DNA of 64,000 nucleotides, taken from assembly GCA_963666705.2 (NCBI GenBank), contig CAXXKO010000018.1, positions 1 to 64,000 of the forward strand. Direction: 5' to 3'. The position numbers and the translations under genes are program-made. Below the pieces are notes generated by a model, which had not been told where the DNA came from, searched no databases, and saw nothing but the letters and a program-made list of their open reading frames with translations. The DNA is from G963666705 sp963666705 (lineage in GTDB: Bacteria; Pseudomonadota; Alphaproteobacteria; CADEGL01). This document shows positions 25,384 through 32,809 of the stretch, one piece after another. Each line of letters begins with the position of its first letter. The stretch's first letter is position 1.

Positions 25384-25791
25384 GTGAAGATCGGCTATAA
25401 GCAACTTGTCGAGGAGGCCGAGAGGGAAATCAGGACTCTCAGCGTTGAGGAGGCTTTATCCAAATACGGTCAAGACGGCGTCGTCTTTGTCGATATCCGC
25501 GATGTCCGGGAACTTCAACGGGAAGGCGTTATTCCCGATGCACTTCACGCTCCGCGCGGAATGCTAGAATTCTGGGTCGACCCGGAAAGCCCTTATCACA
25601 AAGAGATCTTCGCTTCGGGTCAAGAGTTCGTATTTTTCTGCGCCGGAGGTCTGCGTTCCGCTCTCGCGGCCCAAGCCGTACAGCGCATGGGTCTCGAGCC
25701 AGTTGCCCACATCGCAGGTGGGTTCGGCGCTTGGCGGGAGGCCGGCGGACACATTGTGGAAAAGAAACCCAAGAGCGTTCAGCATTCATGA
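25384..25791 (+). CDS. Rhodanese-like domain protein
   Basis: 135 residues from GTG 25384, with GGAGGGG upstream. A single rhodanese domain: VVFVDIRDVRELQREG, IPDALHAPRGML, active-site Cys in FFCAGGLRSA (about residue 83) and GGFGAWREAGG. Single-domain rhodaneses carry persulphide sulphur. The 150-bp gap upstream holds nothing recognisable. The gene ends just before an IS-rich segment. Confidence 0.85.
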   Translation: MKIGYKQLVEEAEREIRTLSVEEALSKYGQDGVVFVDIRDVRELQREGVIPDALHAPRGMLEFWVDPESPYHKEIFASGQEFVFFCAGGLRSALAAQAVQRMGLEPVAHIAGGFGAWREAGGHIVEKKPKSVQHS

Positions 25792-25871
25792 ATGGTGCGG
25801 TCGTTCTGGCGGCGTCGAGGATTATAATGCTGCTCCATGAAGTCGGGGACGAACCTTGGGCGTGTCGCTGG

Positions 25872-25945
25872 ATGAGGTAGAGGATGGGGATCAGGGCTTC
25901 GAGGCTCTTCGAGCGCCGCGCATAAGGCGGCAGGAGCGCGGAGCT
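25872..25945 (-). pseudogene. IS256-family transposase fragment (central part)
   Basis: Minus-strand frame SSALLPPYARRSKSLEALIP, then ILYL, is the well-conserved middle of mutator-type (IS256) transposases (LPPYxRRSxSLexLIPxLYL). It continues the N-terminal fragment at 27475-27762; an IS110-family element lies between them. After ILYL the similarity stops, so the 3' part has been lost. Confidence 0.6.
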
Positions 25946-26037
25946 AATACATAGCGTAATTCCGGTGGTCACTCTCCCGGGCCTATGATTCGGGGTCGCG
26001 AGGACGCGCCCCAGTAGGCAAACCAAGGAGAGTGACC

Positions 26038-27072
26038 ATGACGGAGTATGTTGGGTTTGATGTGTCGAAGGAAGAGACGGCGTTTTGCGTGAAGGACGTG
26101 GCGGGAAAGATATTGGCGCGGGGCAAGGTTGCGACCGATCCGAGGGCGCTGTTCGCAGCTTTGCGGGAGCATTGTCTGTGCCCTGGCCGTATCGTTCTGG
26201 AGACGGGTACGCTGAGTGGCTGGCTGGCGCGGGATCTGGGCCGGCTGGGGGTCTCGGTCGAGGTGATCGACGCGCGCCATGCGAACGCGGTGATGCGCCT
26301 TCAGCACAACAAGACGGATGCGAACGACGCCGAGCTCTTGGCGGAGATCGCGCGCACGGGGTTTTGCCGCCCTGTGGCGGTGAAGAGCGAGGCGGCGCAG
26401 GAGGCGCGGGCACTTCTCAAGGCGCGCTGTCATCTGGTGCGCCAGCGGCGCGATACGGAGAACGCGATCCGTGGCCTGTTGGGGTCGTTGGGCCTTCGCT
26501 TTCCCAAGGGCTCGGGCAAGCTGGCCGGACGCGTCCGCGAGGCGTTGGAGGGGCGTCCCGAGCTGAAGGTGATGATCGAGCCGCTTCTGTCCGCGGCGGC
26601 GGCGCTGGGCCGCGAGATCGGGCGGCTGGACGAGGCGGTCGTGGCGCGGGCGAAAGGCTCTCCGGCCTGCCGTTTGCTGATGAGCACGCCGGGGGTGGGG
26701 CCGGTGACGGCGCTGGCCTATGTGGCGACCATTGGCGAAGCGGAGCGGTTCGCCAAATCGCGCACGGTGGGCGCCTATGTGGGGCTCACGTCGCGGCGCT
26801 GGCAGTCGGGTGGGATGGACTATTCGGGGCGCATCTCGAAACACGGCGACGCCATGCTGCGGGCGCTGCTCTACGAGGCCGCCAACAGCCTGCTGACGGT
26901 GGTGCGCCGGGCCCACCCGCTGAAGGACTGGGCACGCCGGATCAAGAGGCGGACCAGCCACAAGAAGGCCTGCGTGGCGCTGGCGCGCCGACTGGCGGTG
27001 ATCCTGCACCGGATGCTGATCACCGGCGAAGCCTTCCGCTGGCCGGAAAAGGAGGCAAGCGCCACGGCATAG
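26038..27072 (+). CDS. IS110-family transposase/recombinase
   Basis: 344 residues, starting MTEYVGFDVSKEETAF; GGAGAGTG precedes the ATG. The DEDD catalytic domain shows Asp in FDVSK, Glu in LETGTLS, and Asp in NKTDANDAELL. The C-terminal Transposase_20 domain has the helix-hairpin-helix MSTPGVGPVTALAYVATIG and YVGLTSRRWQSGGMDYSG, with the conserved Ser. Complete and apparently functional. Confidence 0.9.
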   Translation: MTEYVGFDVSKEETAFCVKDVAGKILARGKVATDPRALFAALREHCLCPGRIVLETGTLSGWLARDLGRLGVSVEVIDARHANAVMRLQHNKTDANDAELLAEIARTGFCRPVAVKSEAAQEARALLKARCHLVRQRRDTENAIRGLLGSLGLRFPKGSGKLAGRVREALEGRPELKVMIEPLLSAAAALGREIGRLDEAVVARAKGSPACRLLMSTPGVGPVTALAYVATIGEAERFAKSRTVGAYVGLTSRRWQSGGMDYSGRISKHGDAMLRALLYEAANSLLTVVRRAHPLKDWARRIKRRTSHKKACVALARRLAVILHRMLITGEAFRWPEKEASATA

Positions 27073-27440
27073 CTGGATAAGGAGAAGAGAGAGTTCCGCG
27101 AGAAGCGGAAGACCCGTCCCCGCCGGGACGGTGGCCGAGGCGATCCCGTTCGCTTGGCTGCAAGGCGGACAGTCGTTCGCGATTGCGCCTGATACCTTGG
27201 GAGGCCGAAGCCAAAGGGCACTATCATGAAGCGACCCGGCGGACCCGTCGGGGAAGACTTCGCAGACAACCGTGTTCCCGGCGGAGACAAGGGTCCGGAA
27301 GGGCTTGACCAACGAACCGGAATTAGACAACCAGGCGGCGATGAGCTCGACTCATTGCCGCCTGGCAAGCACGACCGCGCGCCCGAGCTTATGCGAGGCC
27401 AGCCAAAGCCGCGGATGCGGCCGCCCGGCGTTTGAGGGAA
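27073..27440 (+). ncRNA. Structured non-coding end of the IS110 element (candidate bridge RNA)
   Basis: Directly after the transposase stop are hairpins TTCCGC/GCGGAA (27094-27110) and CCGTCCC/GGGACGG (27114-27131), then a 15-bp stem CCAGGCGGCGATGAG / CTCATTGCCGCCTGG with a 5-base loop (27331-27365). IS110-family enzymes are known to be guided by a bridge RNA encoded in a non-coding end of the element, on the 3' side in the IS1111 group. Guide loops cannot be assigned by eye. Confidence 0.4.
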
Positions 27441-27474
27441 CATACGATCGGTCTCCCTTAAGGCCGATCGGTAT

Positions 27475-27762
27475 AAAGCGGGTGCGCTCGGCGACCAGCC
27501 CCGTGCAGTCGCGAACGCGGGGCGCGCGAACCGCGACCGGGCCGATGCCGGTCATGATCTCGCGCTCGGGCAGGTGACCGTGGCGCACCAGCCGTTGGCG
27601 GCCTTCATCGGTGCGCTCCGCAGTGTGGCGCCCGAGGAACCCGGCCACCGCGGCCTCGACCGCCTGCACCAACAGCGACCGGGCGCCGCTGCGCAAGACC
27701 TCGGTCAACGGATCGGAAAACATCGCTGGTTGGGAAAGCTTCAAAACATTGTTGTCAGTCAC
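27475..27762 (-). pseudogene. IS256-family transposase, N-terminal fragment
   Basis: Starts MTDNNVLKLSQPAMFSDPL and reads LTEVLRSGARSLLVQAVEAA, FLGRH, RQRLVRHGHLPEREIMTGIGP and VRAPRVRD. This is the typical N-terminal third of a mutator-type (IS256 family) transposase. The frame breaks at RTRF where the IS110 element is inserted. The 250 bp beyond the start (27763-28011) hold no gene I can support. Confidence 0.75.
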
Positions 27763-28011
27763 GGCGTATCACTCCTTCGCCGGAGAAGTGGAGGCTCAAT
27801 CACCCCCACGATACGCCGCCTTAACCCATCACGCCGTCACCAACTTCTGGCCATAGCTCAAGTCAGGCCGCACGGCCCGCTATTATTCCGCAATGAAACC
27901 CGTGAATGGGGAAGAGGCATCGCTTCCGTATGCGCCGGATTGCGGCGAATGCCGATTGCAGCTCGTGTGTTTCGGGTTCCGTTATGGCCTATGCGGTCGC
28001 CAAGATCGGCC

Positions 28012-28248
28012 TCAGACAGCCTTGGGCGCTCGCGACGGCTTTTTCTTCTTGGTGGCCGCTTTCTCGGCGGCGGCGGCCACTTCGGCTTGTTTGTCGGCCG
28101 CCTCCTTGGCCAGGCGGAGGGCCCGCAGGCCTGCCACATGTTCCGCTTTCTCTTGGCGGATTTTTTCCCTTTCTTTCAGGACCTGCTTGTCCTTCTTCTG
28201 GGTCGCGGCGAAGCGTTCCTCGGCTCTCGATTTTGCTGACTTTAACAT
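28012..28248 (-). CDS. Small Lys/Ala-rich helical protein downstream of cspA
   Basis: 78 residues, almost entirely charged helix: MLKSAKSRAEERFAATQKKD, then KEREKIRQEKAEHVAGLRAL, ending in a Lys-rich tail KKKKPSRAPKAV. The pattern suggests an extended coiled coil that may bind nucleic acid. It lies 276 bp downstream of cspA on the same strand, and similar small proteins accompany cold-shock genes in alphaproteobacteria. Function unknown. Confidence 0.6.
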   Translation of the reverse strand: MLKSAKSRAEERFAATQKKDKQVLKEREKIRQEKAEHVAGLRALRLAKEAADKQAEVAAAAEKAATKKKKPSRAPKAV

Positions 28249-28484
28249 TTCATTAATACTCTGCTTTAGCTCGAGGCGTCACGGGCGAAAATTCTCGACC
28301 CGGAGCGCAGGCGGTGCCACCCGCGGGCTGTTGCGCGAGGTCGGCCCCGGAGCGGCGTATCGCGCCACTCGTTCTATCATTCGCCGTATTTATTGTTGCC
28401 GAAGGAGCGATGGCGGATCGATCCGCAATATCCTTCAGTCCGTCAGGCGATTCTTGAAGGCCGCGTCGCCGATGGCGAGCGGCG

Positions 28485-28512
28485 GCCGTCCCCAACGGGC
28501 GTTGGGGGCGGC
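28485..28512 (-). terminator. Probable terminator hairpin after cspA
   Basis: GCCGTCCCCAACG and CGTTGGGGGCGGC pair over about 12 positions around a two-base loop, 12 bp beyond the cspA stop. There is no T-run on the minus strand, so it may act as a 3' stabilising hairpin or a weak terminator. The rest of the gap to 28248 shows nothing else. Confidence 0.4.
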
Positions 28513-28524
28513 GCCTTGGCGTGA

Positions 28525-28734
28525 CTAGTCGACGACGGACAGGTTCTCGGCGGAAGATTTGCCGTTCTGTCCGGGCTGAAGCTCATACGAGACCTTCTGC
28601 CCTTCGTTAAGCGAGCTCAGTCCGGCGCGCTCGACGGCCGAAATATGGACGAAAGCGTCCTTCGAGCCATCTTCGGGCTCAATGAATCCAAAGCCCTTGG
28701 CCGGGTTGAACCACTTCACGGTGCCTGTAGGCAT
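28525..28734 (-). CDS. cspA: Cold-shock protein, CspA family
   Basis: 69 residues, a single cold-shock domain. The RNP1-type motif KGFGFIEP and RNP2-type motif DAFVHISAVE are both intact, and it starts MPTGTVKWFNPAKGFG. It binds single-stranded nucleic acid and acts as an RNA chaperone. A strong sigma70-like promoter lies 150 bp upstream, leaving a leader of about 140 nt, as is usual for cold-shock genes under post-transcriptional control. Confidence 0.93.
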   Translation of the reverse strand: MPTGTVKWFNPAKGFGFIEPEDGSKDAFVHISAVERAGLSSLNEGQKVSYELQPGQNGKSSAENLSVVD

Positions 28735-28884
28735 AGTTGTTTCCTCTAACAGGTATCTTGTTTCCGCGCCTCACACCATGTGGCGGCGCGGTCGGTATTA
28801 CGCTCACATTGTCAGGGGATAACTAAGCTAATCGGCGAACCGGTTGGTTAGGTAACACAAAACAAATGCAACACGTATATAGTA

Positions 28885-28913
28885 AATATAGAGGGTGTCC
28901 GGGCGAATGTCAA
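28885..28913 (-). promoter_or_regulatory. Sigma70-type promoter of cspA
   Basis: On the minus strand, TTGACA (28908-28913) and TATATT (28885-28890) are separated by exactly 17 bp. This predicts transcription starting near 28877 and a leader of about 140 nt before cspA. The leader is AT-rich near its start. No cold box was searched for by alignment. Confidence 0.7.
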
Positions 28914-29472
28914 TGTTCCACAAGGCCCGTCGGGGATAGCGGAATTTCGCTGGCGATCGGCGCGCCAGATCGCAAGTGCCCGTTGGAACCGAGACGGGTT
29001 GGCGGCGGAGCGAATGGGTATTCCAGTGCCTGAACGTGCCGCCAAATTCCTTTTATCACGTCCTGGCGATGGTGTTGAGTCCGCGGCGGTGTAGGTAAGC
29101 CGTCACGCTTCGCGCCGGCCGCCCCGGTCATGACAGAAGCTCTCGGGTCCGCCGGATCGCACCGGCGCCGCGCGGGCGTTGGGCGGGGACCGAGCCAATT
29201 GCATATTCCAGTGCGAATTGCGACGGCGGGCGGGTGCGATTTGCGACGGTGGAGCGATTTGGCCGGCCTCAACGCACGCGGTTTGCACCGGTCGCCCGCG
29301 CGCGTCGGCCCGCAAGATTTCGCGATTTCCTCTCGATCTCAGGCATGTGTCGATTAATCACAGTATTGGCACGGCAATTGCGGCATTGGCCTCGAGAGTC
29401 GAGCGCAAAGAACGATCGACGTCGAGAAAGTCGGCCCGGACGCTCGCTCGAAGGGTCGGTATGGACTTGTGA
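28914..29472. other. 560-bp region with no recognised gene
   Basis: Open frames on both strands here have compositions and sequences that look like shadows, and none has a convincing ribosome binding site or known motif. It lies between the divergent cspA promoter and the first PAS_5-like gene, so it probably contains that gene's promoter, which I cannot pin down. Confidence 0.4.
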
Positions 29473-29505
29473 ATGAGGGGCGCCGCACGGCACGGCGAAT
29501 GGACA

Positions 29506-30057
29506 ATGGCTCAATTCGGACGAAACGGCACCCCACGAGTTGGCGTGCTTGGAAACACATCCCCGGCGGACGCCGAGCGATCCACGGACGCGACAGGGCG
29601 GGACCGGCGTAAGACGACGCGGGTGCTGAGGAACTGGGAGAGATATCGACAACCCGAAGGCATGCCCGACTGGCAGGTGCGGCCGCGGGTCTCCGCCGGC
29701 GATCTTCGAGACTATTGCGTCTACGGCTGCTTCGGCGTCGACAGTTCCGATGTCACGGTCGAGGAGCTGGGCGACATTTTCCTCGAAAGCCTCAGACCAT
29801 CCTCCGCCGGTCTCGATGGGGATCCCTATGCCGCCGCCGTCCTGATGGGAATCTTCACGCAGCTTGGCGCGTCGCTTCACACGCGACCCAGGCCGCTCTT
29901 CGACGAAGGCAAGTTTCCCACGCTGGACTTCGACGTCATCCTCTATCGACTGGTCGTTCTGCCCTTCGCGCATGACTCGCGGAGCGTGGACCATTGGCTG
30001 GCGCTCGGAAGCTGGCGGTCGGAGACCGTGCCGCTTGTGAGGCGGCGAGCGGTCTGA
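29506..30057 (+). CDS. PAS_5-like hypothetical protein, paralogue 1
   Basis: 183 residues from MAQFGRNG (ATG at 29473 is possible). It has the shape of alphaproteobacterial PAS_5 proteins: DRRKTTRVLRNWERYRQP, a central AGDLRDYCVYGCFG and a closing YRLVVLPFAHDSRSVDHWLALGSWR. These proteins are thought to be sensory or regulatory, but no partner domain is present here. A paralogue follows 99 bp downstream on the same strand. Confidence 0.5.
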   Translation: MAQFGRNGTPRVGVLGNTSPADAERSTDATGRDRRKTTRVLRNWERYRQPEGMPDWQVRPRVSAGDLRDYCVYGCFGVDSSDVTVEELGDIFLESLRPSSAGLDGDPYAAAVLMGIFTQLGASLHTRPRPLFDEGKFPTLDFDVILYRLVVLPFAHDSRSVDHWLALGSWRSETVPLVRRRAV

Positions 30058-30156
30058 ACGCCGGGCTCGACCCTCGAGGCCGAGGCCCGACCCGGGACGA
30101 CCATCCGGGCAGGGGATTTGTAGATAGGGGGGAGGCCGCGTCGCGGCCCTGAAGAT

Positions 30157-30705
30157 ATGGCGCTGACACCAGGGTATCGGGGGCCTTGTTCCCCGGCTGA
30201 TGACGACGGCGGACCGGGGGATTGGAGCCCGACGGACCAGCGCTGGCGCGATCGGCGCAAAACCACGCGGCTCTACCGCAACTGGGATACGTTCCGACCC
30301 TCGGGCCACCTGCCCGGCTCCGGCCGGCTTCCCGAAATCTCCGCGAACGGCCTCTCCGAGTACTGCGTTCGCGGCCGATTCGAGGGGCCAGGCCTGGAGC
30401 CCGCTATCGAGCGCATCGGTGACTATTTCCGCGTGCGGCTCAACGCGGCGCCGGGAGAGCACGACGAGGAACTCTACCCGGCCAGTGTCTTGCTGGGCAA
30501 GTTCATGCAACTGGGCGCCGCCTTGCTCGGCAAGCCCCATCCCCATTTCGACGATGGCGGCTTCGTCACGCCCGAGGCAGGGAGGGTGTTCTACAGGCTC
30601 GTGATCCTGCCCTTCGCCGAGGATGCGCGCAGCGTGGACCACTGGCTCGCGCTCGGGAGCTGGCGCATGGATCCGGGCGCGGGCGAAATTCCACGCACGG
30701 TCTGA
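30157..30705 (+). CDS. PAS_5-like hypothetical protein, paralogue 2
   Basis: 182 residues, clearly related to the preceding gene: DRRKTTRLYRNWDTFRPSG, NGLSEYCVRGRFEG, LLGKFMQLGAALLGKPHPHF and YRLVILPFAEDARSVDHWLALGSWR. The pair looks like an old tandem duplication, since the N-termini differ and only scattered blocks are conserved. PAS_5-like fold is inferred from the closing block. Function unknown. Confidence 0.5.
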   Translation: MALTPGYRGPCSPADDDGGPGDWSPTDQRWRDRRKTTRLYRNWDTFRPSGHLPGSGRLPEISANGLSEYCVRGRFEGPGLEPAIERIGDYFRVRLNAAPGEHDEELYPASVLLGKFMQLGAALLGKPHPHFDDGGFVTPEAGRVFYRLVILPFAEDARSVDHWLALGSWRMDPGAGEIPRTV

Positions 30706-30837
30706 GATCCCGGGAGGGACGGCGGCGACGCACCCGGGCGGCTACACGCGCCCGGCCTCTCGACCCGCGCCGCGATCTGTGGAAAGTTCCTCCGCCTTGG
30801 GGCAGGGGTGCCCGATCATCGAGGGCGGGGGGGAGCC

Positions 30838-32544
30838 ATGCGGTTCGACTATGTCATCGTCGGCGGGGGATCGGCGGGGTGCGTGCTCGCCAACCGCCTC
30901 TCGGCCGATCCGCGCAACCAGGTGGCGGTGCTCGAGGCCGGACCCGACACGCTGCCCGAGCACATGCCCCCGGAGATCTTCGAGGCGTCCTTCCTGCCCC
31001 ACTATTTCGAGCCCACGACCTATTGGACGAAGCTCGAGGCCTACATGGACCCCATCGGCAACAAGAGTGTCGAGGAGGTCGTCGCCAGCGGCAAGCCGCG
31101 CCGGTACGAGCAGGGGCGCATCATGGGCGGCGGCTCGACCGTCAACGGCCAGGTCGCCATTCGCGGCCTGCCCGCCGATTACGACGAGTGGGACGCGCTC
31201 GGCGCCAAGGGCTGGTCCTTCAAGGAGGTGCTGCCCTACTTCAAGCGGCTCGAGCGCGACATGGACTTCGATGGCCCCTACCACGGCAAGGCGGGGCCGA
31301 TCCCCATCCACCGCACCTTCCCCCAGGACTGGGGCGGCTTCGCGCTGGCCTTCCGCGACGGCCTCGCCAAACAGGGCATCCCCTATTACGACGACTGCCA
31401 CGCCGAGTTCACGGACGGCTGCTACCCCTTCACCAAGAACAACGTCTACAACCACCGGGTCTCGGCGGCCGTCGGCTACCTGGACGGCGCCACGCGCCTG
31501 AGGAAGAACCTCCACGTCCTCGCCGGCAGCTTCGTCGAGCGCCTGGAGATCGAGGGCCGGCGCGCGACCGGCGTGCGGGTGCGGCGCGAGGGCCGGACAG
31601 AGACGATCGAAGCCGGCGAGGTCATTGTCTCGTCGGGCGCCATCCATTCGCCCGCCATGCTCATGCGCAACGGCATCGGGCCGGCCGAGCACCTGCGCGA
31701 GCGCGGCATCGAGGTGCGCATCGACCGGCCGGGCGTGGGCTCGGGCCTCCAGGACCATCCCCTGATCGGCATCGGCGCCCACCTGCGGCCGGCGGGGCGC
31801 ATCCCCGCCACCTTGCGCAACAATTTTCTCCTCAACATGCGCTGGTCCTCGGGCCACGAGGGCTGTCCGACCCAGGACATGAAGCTCTCCGTCTCCAACC
31901 GCTTCGCCTGGAGCAAGATGGGCCAGCAGCTCGCGACCGTGCAGTTCGGCCCCAACAAGGCCTTCTCCAAGGGCTTCGTGCGCTTGCGCAACGCCGATCC
32001 GGGGGAGGAGCCGATCGTCGCCTTCAACCTCCTCTCCGATCCGCGCGACTTGGCGCGGACCATGGACGCGGTGCGCTTCGCCCATGCCGTCCTGACCGAC
32101 AGCCCGACGCGGGACATGACCCACGCCATCTGGCCCGGCATCTACGCGGATTCGGTTCGCAACCTGACGACCCCATCGAAGTGGAATGAGATCGTCACGT
32201 CCTTGGCCGCGCTGATGCTCGACATGGGGGGGCCGGCCCGCGCCCTCGTCATGCGCTTCGCCGTCGATCCCCGCTTCAAGATGGAGGACGTGATGCGGGA
32301 CGAGAAGAAGATGGAGGAATGGATCCGCGAGGGGGTGCAGGGCGACTGGCACGCTTGCGGCACCTGCAAGATGGGTGCCGAGGACGACGGCATGGCCGTG
32401 GTCGACCCGGTGGGGCGCGTCCATGGGGCGGAGAACCTGCGCGTGGTGGACGCCTCGATCATGCCCTCGGTGCCCTGCGCCAACACCAACATCTCCACCA
32501 TCATGATCGGCGAGAAGATGTCCGACCACATCCTGGCCGGGTAG
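30838..32544 (+). CDS. GMC-family FAD oxidoreductase (choline/alcohol dehydrogenase type)
   Basis: 568 residues from ATG 30838 (GGGGGGGAG just before). The FAD-binding motif VIVGGGSAGCVLANRLS opens the protein. The GMC signatures RIMGGGSTVNGQVAIRG and SSGAIHSPAMLMRNGIGP are present. The catalytic His is in GDWHACGTCKMG and the Asn in PCANTNISTIMIGEK. It oxidises an alcohol-type substrate, using FAD. A second, frameshifted GMC gene follows after a block of 60-bp repeats. Confidence 0.85.
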   Translation: MRFDYVIVGGGSAGCVLANRLSADPRNQVAVLEAGPDTLPEHMPPEIFEASFLPHYFEPTTYWTKLEAYMDPIGNKSVEEVVASGKPRRYEQGRIMGGGSTVNGQVAIRGLPADYDEWDALGAKGWSFKEVLPYFKRLERDMDFDGPYHGKAGPIPIHRTFPQDWGGFALAFRDGLAKQGIPYYDDCHAEFTDGCYPFTKNNVYNHRVSAAVGYLDGATRLRKNLHVLAGSFVERLEIEGRRATGVRVRREGRTETIEAGEVIVSSGAIHSPAMLMRNGIGPAEHLRERGIEVRIDRPGVGSGLQDHPLIGIGAHLRPAGRIPATLRNNFLLNMRWSSGHEGCPTQDMKLSVSNRFAWSKMGQQLATVQFGPNKAFSKGFVRLRNADPGEEPIVAFNLLSDPRDLARTMDAVRFAHAVLTDSPTRDMTHAIWPGIYADSVRNLTTPSKWNEIVTSLAALMLDMGGPARALVMRFAVDPRFKMEDVMRDEKKMEEWIREGVQGDWHACGTCKMGAEDDGMAVVDPVGRVHGAENLRVVDASIMPSVPCANTNISTIMIGEKMSDHILAG

Positions 32545-32580
32545 TGATGGCCCGCGCGTGTTGAGGGTATGTCCGGCCCG

Positions 32581-32760
32581 GCCCACCCACCCAGCCCTCA
32601 TACTTCGACAGGCTCAGCATGAGGGCCTCACCCAGAGCCGGCCCACCCACCCAGCCCCCAAACTTCGACAGGCTCAGCATGAGGGCCTCACCCAGAGCCG
32701 GCCCACCCACCCAGCCCTCACGCTTCGACAGGCCCGGCATGAGGGCCTCACCCTGAGCCT
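32581..32760 (+). repeat. Three tandem 60-bp repeats with a REP-like palindromic core
   Basis: Units start at 32581, 32641 and 32701, each GCCCACCCACCCAGCC..., containing CTTCGACAGGCTCAGCATGAG and ending CTCACCCAGAGCCG or CTCACCCTGAGCC. The third runs into CCTGAGCCTGTCGAAG, the inverted complement of the CTTCGACAGGCTCAG core. Units 1 and 2 differ at three positions by eye. This core resembles interspersed palindromic elements common in alphaproteobacterial genomes. It lies between the two GMC genes. Confidence 0.85.
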
Positions 32761-32809
32761 GTCGAAGGGTGGGGCCGTGGCACTGGCTTTCGAGGGTAGG
32801 TCATAGGAC

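Larger units (their letters stand above)
25946..27474 (+). mobile_element. IS110-family element inserted in an IS256 transposase gene
   Basis: The boundaries are set by where the flanking IS256 transposase reading resumes on each side, so they are approximate. The element has a short left end, one DEDD-type transposase (26038-27072) and a long non-coding right end of about 400 bp with several hairpins. No inverted terminal repeats or target duplication are seen, as is normal for IS110 elements. Confidence 0.7.

Noticed and set aside
32581..32760. CRISPR array
   Set aside because: The units are contiguous 60-bp repeats with no spacers and no cas genes nearby.
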